Shown in pieces: positions 20,848 through 32,909 of a DNA stretch of 64,000 bases; the first letter of the stretch is position 1; every line of letters begins with the position of its first letter. Source of the stretch: Alectoria sarmentosa (taxonomy: Eukaryota > Ascomycota > Lecanoromycetes > Lecanorales > Parmeliaceae); assembly GCA_009733775.1 (NCBI GenBank), contig WOGZ01000128.1:1-64000 (forward strand), in the 5' to 3' direction. The notes below the pieces were generated by a model. That model worked only from the letters and a program-made list of their open reading frames with translations. It was not told the origin of the DNA and searched no databases. Position numbers and translations under genes: made by a program.

Positions 20848-23599
20848 CATGTTTGCGCAATGTGAGTACTTGGAAGTTGCATGGATTGAGGCGGACAAGG
20901 CTCCTTCGGGAGACCGGAGTCCCAGGCATCCTAGATTTCCAGCGGGACGAAGCATAGTGGATCACCTAGATCGAAGATGACTTTTTTAGGGGCCAGATTG
21001 GAGTCGATGATATGTGAGATATTCGATCTCCAGGAAACATCAATTTGGGAGGTTAAGGACCCGCGCTAGCATGCTGATCGATCCAATCACACGCGCTTAG
21101 TCACTGAGCCTCATCGACGATTCTTTTTTTTCTCTCCCTTTTGATTTGTTTTCGACGATTCGCGTTGAACATCCTCAAACCTTGCCATCTCTCACCCAAG
21201 TACCGTAGTCCGTCACTTGCAAGGGAATAAGTTCATCATTTTTTCGATATCAATCGACGATGTAGGCAAGTACCTCACTCATCCTGTTGCATAATAATAA
21301 GCGCTTAACAAGATCAGATGATTTGACCATGTAGAGTATCTACCATTGGCCTCGACGTATCTTCTCACCGCTTTGCGACGGAAAAAACTTCTAGTCTTTG
21401 GCTTTCTGGAGCTCTACACAATAATAACAATGTGGCAAGTGGCCTCAAGAGGGTTCAACATTTTCCTTGGACTTCTCAGCCAGGGCTGTGGGGCCCGTGG
21501 AGAGAAATTGGGAAGAAATGCTATCAAAGGCACCCTTCAGACTATTTCCTAAGGCTACTCACTACAAGCCTTGACCTACTCCGTAGATCAGATGTGATTC
21601 GCCGTCCTGTGCCGTTTCATGCTCACAACAGCCTGCATTTGGACTTTGTCTTTGCCTGTGCGTTTGCCAACTTTTGGGACCAATTCAACGGCCGTGCATC
21701 TGACGATTTGTCCTTCGATGAGGCTTCCACCGCCCTCCGAAGCGTGTGCATGACTGCAATTGTTTGCATTATGGAGACTTCTACCATATCTCTTGACCGC
21801 TAACAGGACAATATACGACTCAAATTGGAACAAATTATCACCGCTGCAAATTTCGTAGTGGGAAATCCGTATTGGATAAGCAGATGAGCAGAGGAAGCGA
21901 TAAGCCCAGGCTTAGCAGGCATCTGTCATATGGCACTTATTCCCAAGTAATGTGTTGTTGCGAGTCTGTTCGTCTTACAAACCTTCTCCCAGCCATATCC
22001 CACTTTTCTCCCTCGCTCCATAGCTTGCACATTCGCCCTTGTGGCCACTGCTTCTACTTTCATAGTCGGGGATAGCGCTAGATGAGGAGTGTTTCTCGGG
22101 GCACCGTCTCATTCTACCTGCGTGATCCAACATCGATAGTTTTTGATTGTTACTTGTTTGAGTAAATTGGACCCAGCAATGCTTAACGCGGAGGTGACCT
22201 ACGGGAGCTTACCGTCAAGAAACTCCAATTGGTCGAGGGCCGGATGCCTCTCTTACGCCTGTCGTGACCCAGTATCTGCACGTCCATCACCATTCGATCA
22301 ACCAAAGATTGAAACAGCCGTGGAATTCTCAAACGCTGCGCGAACACTCCAACAATTCGTGTATAAGGAACTCTCAGAAATCTGCTGACCCAAGCTCAGC
22401 CGTCACGACGACTTCAGCCGACAAGACTAGGAAAGGACTCGGGTCATCAATTAATGATATCCGTGCAGTTGCGGGGAGTTTCATGGCCAGGGAGACGAAA
22501 CTAGAAATAGAACTAGAAAGTCGAGCCTTTAAAGCGCGATCTCTCAAGAAGAAAACTACTTTATTTGCTTCCCTCGATCCGGCGCCTATAGGGCTTTCAC
22601 TACTGCGACCGCCACAACTTCATCCCAGTTTCATAGGTAAATAATGCTTTGCGCAATATGTCTGGACTAAAGGTGTTCTGCGATCACGTCCGGGAGCATC
22701 CGATCATGAGTCGCGCGTTTACTCACCCAAAGCTTTCACAAGTTTCAAGGTCCTCCCCCACGTTTCATATTTCCTGCATGGGCAACAGCTGTGTTTACCT
22801 GTCATATTCTCTACTTTCAGTTGCGGGAACCGTCATCGGGAGTCGTGCGTCTGTCCATCCATGGTCTTCGCAAGTTTCGAAAACCCTTCGCAAGATCTCA
22901 AAATTGGAAGATATTCGTCATGCATCTCCACGTCGAAAATCTTCATATCCCCAACAGTGTGTCTCGCAGTGCGCTGCCTTCTGAGTTACAGAGTTCGTCT
23001 GCGGTCCTGTGCTGCTAGTAGGTATAGGCTTGAAGGTGGACTTGCTCGTCTGCCTACAACATCTGGCAAAACGGCAATCTTGCAAACCTCAAATATTTCA
23101 GATTTTACACGAGCTTCCAAAATGCGCATAACCTCAATCCAATGGAGCCTGGTGATCTCGCCATAATGGTTGCATGGATTGAAACACTCCTTGATCGGAT
23201 AAGATGCTCGCACACGGGGTGTGCCCAGCCGTTGGGTCAGGCTGAAACTGATTCTATGTTCCCATCAACCATGACAATATCTTCGACGAGAGTGTTTACC
23301 GTGTTAGTAGGCTTGGATTGGAGACGCATAGTGAAAAACGGGCGAGAGGTTTTGTAAAGGCACGGCACGGAGACCCTGTAAACCATCTTCAAACACAATG
23401 ACGCGGGTCACAGACAATTAGGAGCTCGGGATCTTGAATACTACATTCCTTCCCGTGAAAAAGGAATGTAAGTACAAGCAGTCGCTCATATTTATATAGC
23501 CCTCTATTCTTCAGATCCTCTTCATTTTCTACATCAACACTCACAGGCAGGACCTGCTTTCACTTCATTTTCTATACATCCAGATACCAATAATTCACC

Positions 23600-24317
23600 A
23601 TGTTCAGCCTCACACTCGTCACAGCTCTGACTCTTGGTGGTCTCCAAACCTTGACGATGGCAAACCCCATCGCCCAACAAATTACCCCCAATCTGAACGT
23701 CCCAGATGGTTATCAAATCGGCTACGCGACTGTGAGTCTTGGCCCTCCGTCACCACCCACACGCCTCGCTCGGTCTAAACCCCGTTTCGTAAAAGTAAGC
23801 TCACCTTTATCTCCATTCACAGCAAGACTCGGAACCCCTCAACCAACAAAGTGCCTGCACGATCAACGGCGGCGTCTGCAGCAGCCCGACACCCCTCTAC
23901 AGTAGCACAGCTGGACCGGATCTAATGCCCGCCGGCGTCTACGCAGCGGCGATAGTGGGACTTGGACCCAACGATTGCACTGCCTGCGGGACATGCTATA
24001 GCATCATTCAGTCGGGGACGCCGTACTGCGATCCAAACGGTCCGGCTTGCGCGTCACCAGCGTGAGCATACTCACCTACCACCCCCTCCTTCCTTTTGTA
24101 CGGTGCTGACGGTGCCTGATGTAGAGTTTTTAGTGGAAACGAAGAGCAAGACGGGCCAACGCAGATTAATGTTCTCATTACTAATCATTGTCCCGACTGT
24201 ACGATGGTCAGTGTCGATGGGCAGGTCCAGGGACACTTTGATATCAACAATGCCCCACCCGGCTGGGACAATCCGAAGATCTACTATATGCAGCTGGCTG
24301 ATTCTGCGTGCATGTAG
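23600..24317 (+). CDS. secreted double-psi beta-barrel (RlpA/expansin-like) protein
   Basis: A 187-aa protein in three exons (23600-23731, 23823-24061, 24125-24317; introns of 91 and 63 nt, the second with a GCTGAC branch). A hydrophobic N-terminal signal peptide (MFSLTLVTALTLGG..) is followed by a short pro-like stretch. A cysteine-rich domain then carries GVYAAAIVGLGPNDC, CGTCYSI, INVLITNHCPDC and HFDINNAPPGWDNPKI. These are hallmarks of fungal RlpA-like double-psi beta-barrel proteins (barwin/expansin fold). Such proteins act outside the cell on walls or as surface and effector-type proteins; no catalytic role can be asserted here. The ATG is preceded by CACC and lies 70-100 bp after a TATATAG box near 23497. 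Confidence 0.85.
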
Positions 24318-24889
24318 GGTGCCACTGGCTGGGCTTTCGGCTTAGAAGGAGTTTTTGATGGCTGTGCCATCTCTTATGTCTAGGGTTGAGGCCGACTGAT
24401 CCCTTCACCACATTTCATGTCGAAGTCAGAGACTTTGGACCAATCTCCTTTCTGTATGCTTTTCACTGTCTCCAGCGTTGAGGCTGGCTTGTCCTTTTCC
24501 AGTCAGTAACACAGACTTTGGAGCATTTCCTTTCCGGTATGGGTCATGACATAACTAGGCAGGATTTATGATAAAGAATTGAATTAGTTTCATGATCCAA
24601 AGACAGCGCTAAGCACCAATTCAAACACAAGTGCCTATTAGAGGAGACAGTAAGGAAAATATCCGTATGTCACAGAAGCATCAAATCAATGGATATTTCA
24701 AAAAACATGGTTCTTGAAGAGTCAGATTCCGCTCGAGAAAGTGCTCGAAGATCTGGCATCGTAGAATTTACCGAACCAGCCGTCGCCGTCGCTATGCACG
24801 TTGGGTCCGAGCACGGTTGCTCAGAACCCCAACAACGCCATAATTTTCCCCGCGACGCGTGCTTTCCAAAATTATACACATCCGGTATC
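24318..24889. other. convergent intergenic region
   Basis: It lies between the ends of the secreted-protein gene and the complex III assembly gene. Nothing recognised beyond presumed 3' ends. Two loosely similar stretches occur near 24420-24450 and 24480-24530 (GACTTTGGACC.. and GACTTTGGAGC..). Confidence 0.4.
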
Positions 24890-25435
24890 TCACGAAAAGC
24901 GAAGAGAGCCCTTCCACCTATTGACCATGCTCTTAAACCAAGACCTCGTCGGGGCCTCATTGAGCTCCTTCAGCAGGCCGTCGTAGTAACCAGGATTCGA
25001 AGCCGGTCTCATCATCCTTTCAGACAATGGATACTGCACTCAGCATGCGTCAGCCATTGTTCTACCCGTGACATCTTCTTGAGATCCAGCTATGACTCAC
25101 CGTCTTGTTATACCGATTCTCCAGAAACGAATAAAGCACATTGACCTGCTCCAACTCGCCCTTCTCGTCAAAGGCTAGCTTCGTCGGTACCGTCGCTTGA
25201 GCTTGATTGGATTTAACGTTGTCTTGAGGGGATATAGTCGAAGGCTTGAGCCGCGTGTCTATGCGGCGCTGTATGGCTTTCTGGAAGGAGACTTCGGGTC
25301 GGAGGAGGTCGACGGGCCATTGGGTCAGTATGCGCTGGTAGTGCTTGTACACGATCTGTAGGGCATTGTTGTTAGCCAGGGCAGGGACAAGTTCACGACA
25401 AAGGTGGAACTGCAATTGCTTACAGACTTCGCCAT
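24890..25435 (-). CDS. Cbp6/UQCC2-like mitochondrial complex III assembly factor
   Basis: A 136-aa protein in three exons (25435-25424, 25355-25101, 25033-24890). The first exon codes only MAKS. The core reads IVYKHYQRILTQWPVDLLRP, VSFQKAIQRRID, LEQVNVLYSFLENRYNKTYP and SNPGYYDGLLKEL. This matches my recollection of fungal Cbp6/UQCC2 proteins, which with Cbp3 bind the mitoribosome tunnel exit and receive newly made cytochrome b. Introns 25356-25423 and 25034-25100 have standard borders, and the second has a GCTGAC branch. It is divergent from the Bsd2-like gene, 277 bp between ATGs. Family call is moderate; length and exon logic are firm. Confidence 0.7.
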
Positions 25436-25712
25436 TGTGGAGACGAACAATGAAATACGCGGCTGGGGGTACAAATAGAGTGCAGTCGTACTCGCAACCG
25501 ATATCTTTGCCAAGCCTTCATGTGGTGGCGCCGGCTGATGACCCATCGACTCCGCCCGCTAAGCAACGAAACTCCTGGAATCCCTCCTAAAGCATTTCAT
25601 CAGCGCACCACCACCACGACTGGATCGAATTGAGCCATTTCCAATACCCTATACATCCATCTCGATTCACCCTTCTTTTGACTGGTAAAGGAAGGTCGGT
25701 GTGAGTCTCACA

Positions 25713-26982
25713 ATGAGCTCACAGAAGTATGAAAGGGTGAGCCTCTTGCGACAGCACCCCTTATGCTTCCACCCTACGTCTTTGGTAAGGCGGAAGCTGA
25801 CATTCATCGACCACAGGTGTCTGCAAACGACGATGAGGATTGTCAAGATACACCTCAAAGATTTTCAAATACAGATATCACTCCCTCTTCTCCACCCCCT
25901 TCATTCCGCTCCCGTGCGTCATCTCCATCGTCCCGACACCTCCTCTCTGAAGACCCTATAACGACAGAAGCCGAGAGAACCTTGGCCGACACCTTTGACG
26001 ACGGGTCAGACTCAGATGATGATGGCCTCAATGAAGGAGACGACCGTCAGCGCCTGATGCGGGCTAACACCCATCCATCTGAGTCAGAACGAGTTGCACA
26101 CGATGGCAACGGACCAAACCTGAACGGAGCTGTTACAAGACTCCCAGTCGTGGTACTTCCAGTATCCTCTAATGTCCCTGCCAGACCATACACAGGCGCC
26201 GCACCCTTCTCCACTTTCTCACACTCCAACGATGGCGTGTTCGCCAACCTTAACGCAAAGCCAGAGCGCGGCGAAAAGCTGGAGGAACAGCCACCGGTAA
26301 TAATCCTTGTTGCAAATTGTCTTTTGTGCTCGTTGTGCTAACTATGCTCTAGTCCTATGAAGCCGCTGCTGCGGATGCCACACCCCCTTACTGGGAAACA
26401 ACTATTCTAGCACCTGGCCACCTCGCATCTAGCGACGAAGTATACGTAGACGGTCTTCCGGTCGGCTCCCTCTTCAGCTTCGTATGGAATGCCATGATCA
26501 GCATGTCCTTCACCCTCGTCGGTTTCTTACTCACATACCTCCTTCATACCACACACGCTGCGAAGAATGGCTCAAAAGCTGGCTTGGGTATCACTTTGGT
26601 TCAATACGGCTTCTACATGCGCAGCGGCAGATCTACGGCCCCATCTCCCACTAATGGTCAAGATCCCGCGTTCACTGCACCGCAGGACCCAAACAGCCAC
26701 GACTTTGATCCCAATGCCGTCTCCGAGAGCGCAGCTGCCGCGGCCGCTGCAGCTATTGCAGAATCTTCTCAGCAAGCAGCAACAGTGGCCAGTACCTCCA
26801 GCGTAGCAAACAGCGACTGGCTAGCATACGCATTGATGATTGTGGGGTGGTTCATACTTATCCGGGCGGTTAGCGATTTCGTCAAGGCACGTCGGCATGA
26901 GCAGTTGGTGTTGCAGAGTCCTGACAGAGGACTCAACGTCCCTGTTGTCGCCGATACTGAGAGGCCTGAGGAGGTGGTTTGA
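25713..26982 (+). CDS. Bsd2/Ndfip-type E3-ligase adaptor membrane protein
   Basis: A 377-aa protein in three exons (25713-25736, 25817-26296, 26353-26982). The N-terminal half is acidic and Ser/Pro-rich. A PY motif, PPSY, is created exactly at the exon 2/3 junction, followed by TPPYWETT. Three hydrophobic segments follow: FSFVWNAMISMSFTLVGFLL, a glycine-rich LGITLVQYGFYM, and WLAYALMIVGWFILI. This is the layout of Bsd2 and Ndfip proteins, which sit in Golgi, endosome or vacuole membranes and recruit Rsp5/NEDD4 ubiquitin ligase for sorting of metal transporters and misfolded membrane proteins. An Ala-rich insert (SAAAAAAAAIAESS type, about residues 240-260) lies between helices 2 and 3. Confidence 0.85.
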
Positions 26983-27312
26983 GGGTTTCGTCCAACCGCG
27001 CATGCCGGGACGGCTGAGCAAGAGCCTGGGTTTTGGGGAGTAAGCAAGGCGTTACCGAGTCAAGTCTGTTTTACGAATCTGATCATCTCTTGTGAACTTC
27101 TCAACATTCAGGTTGCTGTCTCTCAGTGTTGCTAAGAAAGTGTCAAGACCCTTTTCTCCGCTCGGTTACCCCTGCACTATCCGGCTTCGGGTGATCGTCA
27201 GAATTTCGTCACTTTCACAAGGCGTAATGTCTATTCCATCGACTACTTTGCTTCTTCGTGCCCTTGCGTTCTCACCAACGTGAACAATTGTGCTCTTGTG
27301 CTTGACTGCTTC

Positions 27313-29140
27313 ATGTCTCCAATAGCGATGGCGTCGCTGCGCCCAATCCGACGACTTCCTTTGCCCTTAATTGATAGCATCTCTTACACGTCGCGTGCAT
27401 CGACGCGTTGCTTTTCGCAATCATGTCGCATGAGAGCCAAAGTCAGCCTGGATGCCCTTGACGCAAGTAAAGGCGACCGGGAACGTATTGTCATCCTCGG
27501 CTCTGGCTGGGCTGGTAAGCTTACAAGAAATCTCAAGAGAGACCGATAGGTGACCGATGGTATTTAGGCTACGTCCTCTCCCAACGCCTCTCCGCCAAAT
27601 ATCAGACCGTTGTCATCTCCCCCCGCTCCTATTTTGTCTTCACTCCTCTCCTCAATTCCACAGCAACCGGTACCCTCGAATTTCGAACGGCCCTTGAGCC
27701 TGTGCGCTCAAAACGGAAACCGAATATTGAGTTCATGCAAGGCTGGGCGGATGATGTTGATTTCGGGCACAAAACGATAACGGTTGAAGAAAGCGTGGTG
27801 GACCCACATCAGGGTAAGGCAATGGCAGAGGATAGACGTGAAGACCACAGCACTGGGGAGGTGGCATCAGAGAAGAAAGGGTTACGGAAAGAAGGCAAAA
27901 GGTGGGAGGTATCATACGATAAATTAGTGGTTACCGTCGGTTGCTACTCCCAGACGTTTGGCACCAAAGGCGTCAAAGAAAATGCCTTCTTCATGAAAGA
28001 TGTTGGAGACGCACGCCGCATACGAACACGAGTACTCGAGTGCTTTGAGATTGCCAGCTTGCCAACTACAAGCGAAAAGCTTCGTGAACAGCTTCTGCGC
28101 TTCGCAATCGTAGGCGGCGGCCCCACAGGCATGGAGTTTGCAGCCGAGCTCAGCGATCTGGTACATCAAGATCTCTCGAAGCTCTACCCGGCCTTGACAC
28201 CTAAAGTGCGTATCGCGGTCCACGATGTTGCGGACAAAGTCCTCAGCATGTTCGACGATAAACTCGGGAAATACGCAATGGAGACATTCCGTCGCGAAGG
28301 CGTCGAGGTCAAGACATCCCACCACGTGCAGGAGCTCCGGCCAGGTCTTCCGCGCACGGGTCCCGATGAGAGCATGGACCATGTAGCTGACTCCCAAGGC
28401 TGTTACACTTTGACGACGAAAGAAGATGGCGACGTCGGCGTCGGCCTGTGCGTCTGGAGTACAGGCAACATGATGAATCCATTCGTGCAAAAAGCACTCG
28501 ACAAGACCTACGGCTTCCCCTCCTTCTCCGCATCCATCACCGACGGCAAAGAACCCCATGAGCTGGACACGAAAGAATGGATGATAGAAAAGCATCCCAA
28601 AACCGGCGCCATCATCGTCGACGACCGTCTCCGCATCCAACTCCACCCCAAACCCTCTTCCGACGCCGACGAAAAGCCCGCTTCCTCCGGCACAATGACC
28701 GACGTCTTCGCCCTCGGCGACAACGCCATGATCCGCGACGCCCAGCTGCCCGCTACGGCGCAAACGGCATCCCAGCAGGCGCTGTGGCTGGGCAAGCGGC
28801 TCAACAAGGGCGATTTGGAACGCCAGCATTTCACGTTCCGGAATCTGGGGATCATGACTTATTTGGGGAACAGCAAGGGGTTGGTCCAGACGGAGGGCTG
28901 GTTGGGGGATGTCAGCGGCAGGGCGGCCTGGTTGATTTGGCGGGGGGCCTATTTGACGATGAGTGTCAGCTGGCGGAATAAGATTTTGATTCCGGTTTAT
29001 TGGTACGTTGTTTCGTTTATGACTCTCCTTTCTGGCCACGGGGATGCAAGGATGGGTGAAGTGAATGCGTTGTGCTAATGTGTGTGTGTGGTGACAGGTT
29101 CTTGAATTGGGCGTTTGGGAGGGACATCACTAGATTTTGA
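27313..29140 (+). CDS. type II (alternative) NADH:ubiquinone oxidoreductase
   Basis: A single-subunit, rotenone-insensitive NADH dehydrogenase of the mitochondrial inner membrane that passes electrons from NADH to ubiquinone without pumping protons. 559 aa in three exons (27313-27514, 27568-29002, 29098-29140). The N-terminus is Arg/Ser-rich (RASTRCFSQS), a mitochondrial presequence. The FAD-binding GSGWAG is at 63-68, YFVFTPLLNS follows, and the NADH-binding GGGPTG is near 250. The FAD-contact VFALGDNAMI and the membrane-anchoring C-terminus, ending WAFGRDITRF, are present. The last exon restores the canonical tail. No EF-hand is visible. ATG 27313 was chosen, with 27328 possible. An antisense frame of 371 codons on the other strand is a shadow. 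Confidence 0.93.
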
Positions 29141-31004
29141 AGGGTGGTCCTATCTATCTCCGCTCATTTACTCAAAGCTTCGCCCAGAATCTCGGCCCAA
29201 ACATACTTATTTGAGTGAGCACCGAACTCCTTCGCGTTGAAAGTGTAATATTCCGGTGATATCTGACAATGTTGACCCCAAGGACAAGCCTTGTTCATTG
29301 TCCACCAAGCACTCTGCCAAACCCATATCACATTCCCCTTGCGAAGAATACCTTTTCTTTGGCTTGCTACCCGTGCCGTGAATTGCGTTGGAATCGGGCG
29401 AATAACACCCAAGACTGCTCGCCAACCTTCCGTTTCCACCCGTGACCTCTGCCGGCGTCTTATCTATCTATCTATCCAATCAACAAGCGGTGTACACGCT
29501 AGCTAGATATACCGGATCGCCCCGACTTCTTTCGTCCTGGTCTACTCTGCAAAAACCGTGAAGCAACGTTGTCGCCGGCTTGGCTGTGGCTAGCTCTGGG
29601 GCTTCCGACCGAATGAACTTCGTTGCTGTCCGTTGTCGCTTTCGGGCGCTGGTCAGCAGCAGCAGCAGCAGTAGCAAAGGGGGAAGGAAAACGATCTCAT
29701 GCGGGCAGGAATAGTATGTATGTATGTTAGCAGGGTCCGACAAAAAGGGTCTCGATGCGGGCAGGAAGTTGGTTTCTCCTTTATCTTGGAATGGTGCGTG
29801 TGGTGCGGTGCGGTTGGGCCTCGTCAATCAACTAACTGAAGCTACCGACAACGCATTTCATCTTTTTGGTTATTTATTTATGGAGGGAGGGAGGGAGGGA
29901 GGGGAGGAAAAGAAGGGTGGGCATGGCATGGCGGGAATCATATACATATATATAGAGGATGGAATTCCTATCTCGAGAGAGAGATTTCCACTAACGGCCG
30001 CAAATCGGCGAATTTATATGGCGGAAAAAAGCGCCAATGATGATAAGGATTAAGGATAAGTATAAGGGGGCGCCCCGTGTTAGTTCGTTCGTTTTTTGCA
30101 ATTGTTTTTGGCTCGTGTGTGTGTGTGTGTGTTAAATCGGGATTGGTATGGTCGGCAGTTTCAGTACTCTATCTACAGTTCAGGGTCAACAGACAACTCG
30201 GGGGAATTTTGAATTTTTTGAGATCGTCCCATTCATTCATTCGCCCGCCCGCGGCTGCATATTTTTTTCACGGCTGCTTCTATGCTTGGCTTGGCTTGCT
30301 ATTGGCATTGGGAGGTTTTTTTTTCTCATGGGTGTGTACGAGAGTTGGCCTGGGTGAGATTCAGGCCTCTCTGTTCGCCGACTGCTGGCCCTCCCCTGGC
30401 GTTTGGAGACGGTCTAAGCAAGCTCTATTTACGTCCGTCATCTGTACTTATAGCCTCATTTGGGATTTGGGTGGGTCATGTGTGCATTCGAGTATGCGAG
30501 TACTAAAACCCAGGACTAAATGGTGGTTTCGTATTGACTCGGGGGAATGTGGCATCTTCGTTTAGGGTAACCGGCCCCCTATATATACATGACTTCTGCT
30601 CGATGCTCTTAGTATATCAAGGTCCTATTTCTGGGGATTTCTATGCCAAAAGTACCCCGGCCTCCTCCGCAAGCTTTCTGAAAAAAATCTCAGATGTCGT
30701 TTGGTTGGATGAGCAGCTTGTTATCACGGAATACGGAAGAAATTTAAGTGACTGAGGCCTGCATGGGAGGATAGCCAAGTGGATACAAGAACAATCATCA
30801 TTCTATGTTTATGATCAAGCTTGCTGTGCTTCCCTGCATTTCTTTGTTCTGGCTCTGATCCACCCTCCTTCAGAACTGCGATGCGAGATCAGAAGAAAAC
30901 CATCATGTTCCATGCCGTTTCGTGGGTTTGGGGCTGCTTCTCTTCCCAACCGATCTAGTATCCAACGCAGGCAAAGCCGAATTCGAAAGCGACCCTCTCA
31001 GCGA
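29141..31004. other. 1.86-kb convergent region rich in simple repeats
   Basis: It lies between the 3' ends of the NADH dehydrogenase and the F-box-like gene. It holds CTAT (29459-29476), CAG (29654-29671), TATG (29717-29728), GGGA (29883-29902) and GT (30115-30131) repeats and long T runs. No frame longer than about 160 codons, none family-like. Long UTRs or non-coding RNA are possible. Confidence 0.5.
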
Positions 31005-32909
31005 TCAAGCCAGCCAATATTCATGCAGGACATCCTTGTCGAGGCATGTTGTGGCATCATCAGCGTTGCCTTTTGCCACTTGAGTGACCGTGGGCGACGA
31101 ACCTAGAACCGACTGATACTTGTAATCCACATGATACACTCGAAGTTGGAAGAAATCACGAACGGGATCGTTGGGAAAGTGGTTGCTACCAATGTGGATG
31201 TCTCTATAGACGGGTGCGCCGAGTGCAATTGTGGTAAGCGACATTTGGCGGTTGGATGGTTTGTCACCAGCATACATATCTAGAATTGCGGATGCAAGGC
31301 TCTTGACCATGTAATCATTTGGCAGGAAAGATGCAGCCAAGTCGGTCTCTGGCATGTTGCGGAGATGTAGCGTTCGAAGCTTTGGCATTCTACAGAACTT
31401 TTTCCCGAACTATTGACAGTCAGCTTCAACATACTGGATAGAATGTCGCATTGCTGTCTTTACCAGTGAGCCAGCGGCGCTCCGGTGGGGGATGAACCCC
31501 CAAAGTACGGACAGGCCTAGGGCCGTCAGATTTGGGCATTTCAGCGAGATGATTTCAAGGTTATTGCCCCTTAAAATGGAGGAAGTGTCCGTTTTCGTGT
31601 CCTTCCTTGGCCCTCTTCTCTCGTCCCATATCAGTGTTTGGAGAGTTTTACCGTGCATCTCCAGGATTGGGGCTTTGCTCATTGCTTGACTTTTCCCTTC
31701 CAAAAGTAGACCCAGGTGTTTAAGACCAGTGAAAGAAGTGAGAAAGGCTTCCAAGTATTGTGCAAACACTTGACCCCGATTCTCATGCCGTACAAAAAAG
31801 GATGTTAGCTTGAGCCCGCTCCGTGTTGCATTTTGATGAACATCGTTGCCCATGAGAAGAGCGAACGCCTCAATTAATCCAGAGCATGATTCCAATCGTA
31901 AAATGGTCATGCTGTCGAAGTCGATCTGGAGCCCGAGTGCCCCACCGACAATGTTTTTGAAGTTCAGGCCATATAAGCCTAGCGTTTCCAGAGACAACGT
32001 CCACATCATTTGTTGTTCGTTTGCGTACAACGTATTCTTCGCTATCTCTGCCAACGAGGCCGGAAGCTTGTGTTGACTTGGACCAGAGCGGCTTGCATAA
32101 TATCGTGCTACAGTGCTAATGACACCGAGATAGAGGTGCCGTAAAGAATCGCGGTTCTGGGCTATGAGTCTACCAGGCCACTCGCATCTTTGCTCGATGT
32201 TCAGATCGTTGATGGCCAGATGCTGTAGGCCTTCCACCGACAGACGAGAAGTATCCTGCGGCTCTGCATATCGGGTGACGTCTAGTCTACGCATTGTAGC
32301 GCCCTGATGCTTGAGAAGGGCCGCAAGCGTACTGGTTTCGAGTGCGCAGCTGTGACGCCAGCTATCCAAAATCGTTAGTTGCTACCCAAAATCGAAACGC
32401 GTTCATACTCTTACTCAAAGAGCTTTAGGCGATTATCTGGAATCCGGATAAGAAGCAACCGAATCAAGACATTCAAGGCTTTCGAAGCTGAAATCTGCGG
32501 CAGGCAGAACAAAAGCTCTCTCTCATCTGCAATTTCTTGAGCGGTACGGCCGTCCTCGGATTCCTCGGTGCCATCTTTCAATGGCTGCTGTTGAGCGGTG
32601 ATGCAGATATCGGTAGTAAACTTAAAGCCACTGCCTGTAGACGAAATGAGATGTTCGAGCGACACCAATCGAAACCAGCGGATGGGGACTTTAATGACCA
32701 CACGGGTGTAAAGCTTGGCTAGGAACGCAGTGTATAAGGCTTTGCATGTGCGAGACACGCTATTTAAGTCGCTAATGTGAAGCTACGAATGTAAACAATG
32801 TCAGCGTTGCTTCCCCATTGGCCTTCCCCACCACAAACCTAGGCAGGCTTACATGACCGACCACAAGACCTTGGATCTCGGGTGGAATCCTGACCAGATG
32901 TGGGACCAT
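31005..32909 (-). CDS. F-box/leucine-rich-repeat-like hypothetical protein
   Basis: A 575-aa protein in four exons (32909-32853, 32782-32415, 32361-31464, 31409-31005); introns 70, 53 and 54 nt, with CTGAC or ACTAAC branches. The N-terminus reads IPPEIQGLVVGHLHISDLNS followed by VSRTCKALY, an F-box-like helix pair. The rest is irregular leucine-rich sequence (GLQHLAINDLN, SLRHLYLGVIS, SLETLGLYGLNF, LRTLHLRNMPE) as in fungal F-box/LRR proteins that recruit substrates to SCF ubiquitin ligases. Specific function is unknown. Splicing across all junctions is in frame, which argues that the gene is intact. Confidence 0.7.

Larger units (their letters stand above)
20426..23599. other. long gene-free region upstream of frq
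   Basis: About 3.2 kb without a supported gene separates the frq ATG from the next plus-strand gene. The part next to frq is presumably its promoter and leader; in Neurospora the frq leader is long and the upstream region carries light and clock boxes. Minus-strand ATG frames near 20564-20965 would be upstream ORFs if transcribed. From about 22140 to 23360 there are open blocks in switching frames (for example the one around 23060-23357) that look like an eroded unknown gene. Confidence 0.45.

Noticed and set aside
20564..20965. 133-codon minus-strand ORF upstream of frq
   Set aside because: Low-complexity His/Pro/Thr-rich translation arising from repeats; at most a uORF.
27924..29039. 371-codon minus-strand frame opposite the NADH dehydrogenase
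   Set aside because: Lies wholly antisense to a well-supported coding exon and has no family features; produced by GC-rich codon bias.
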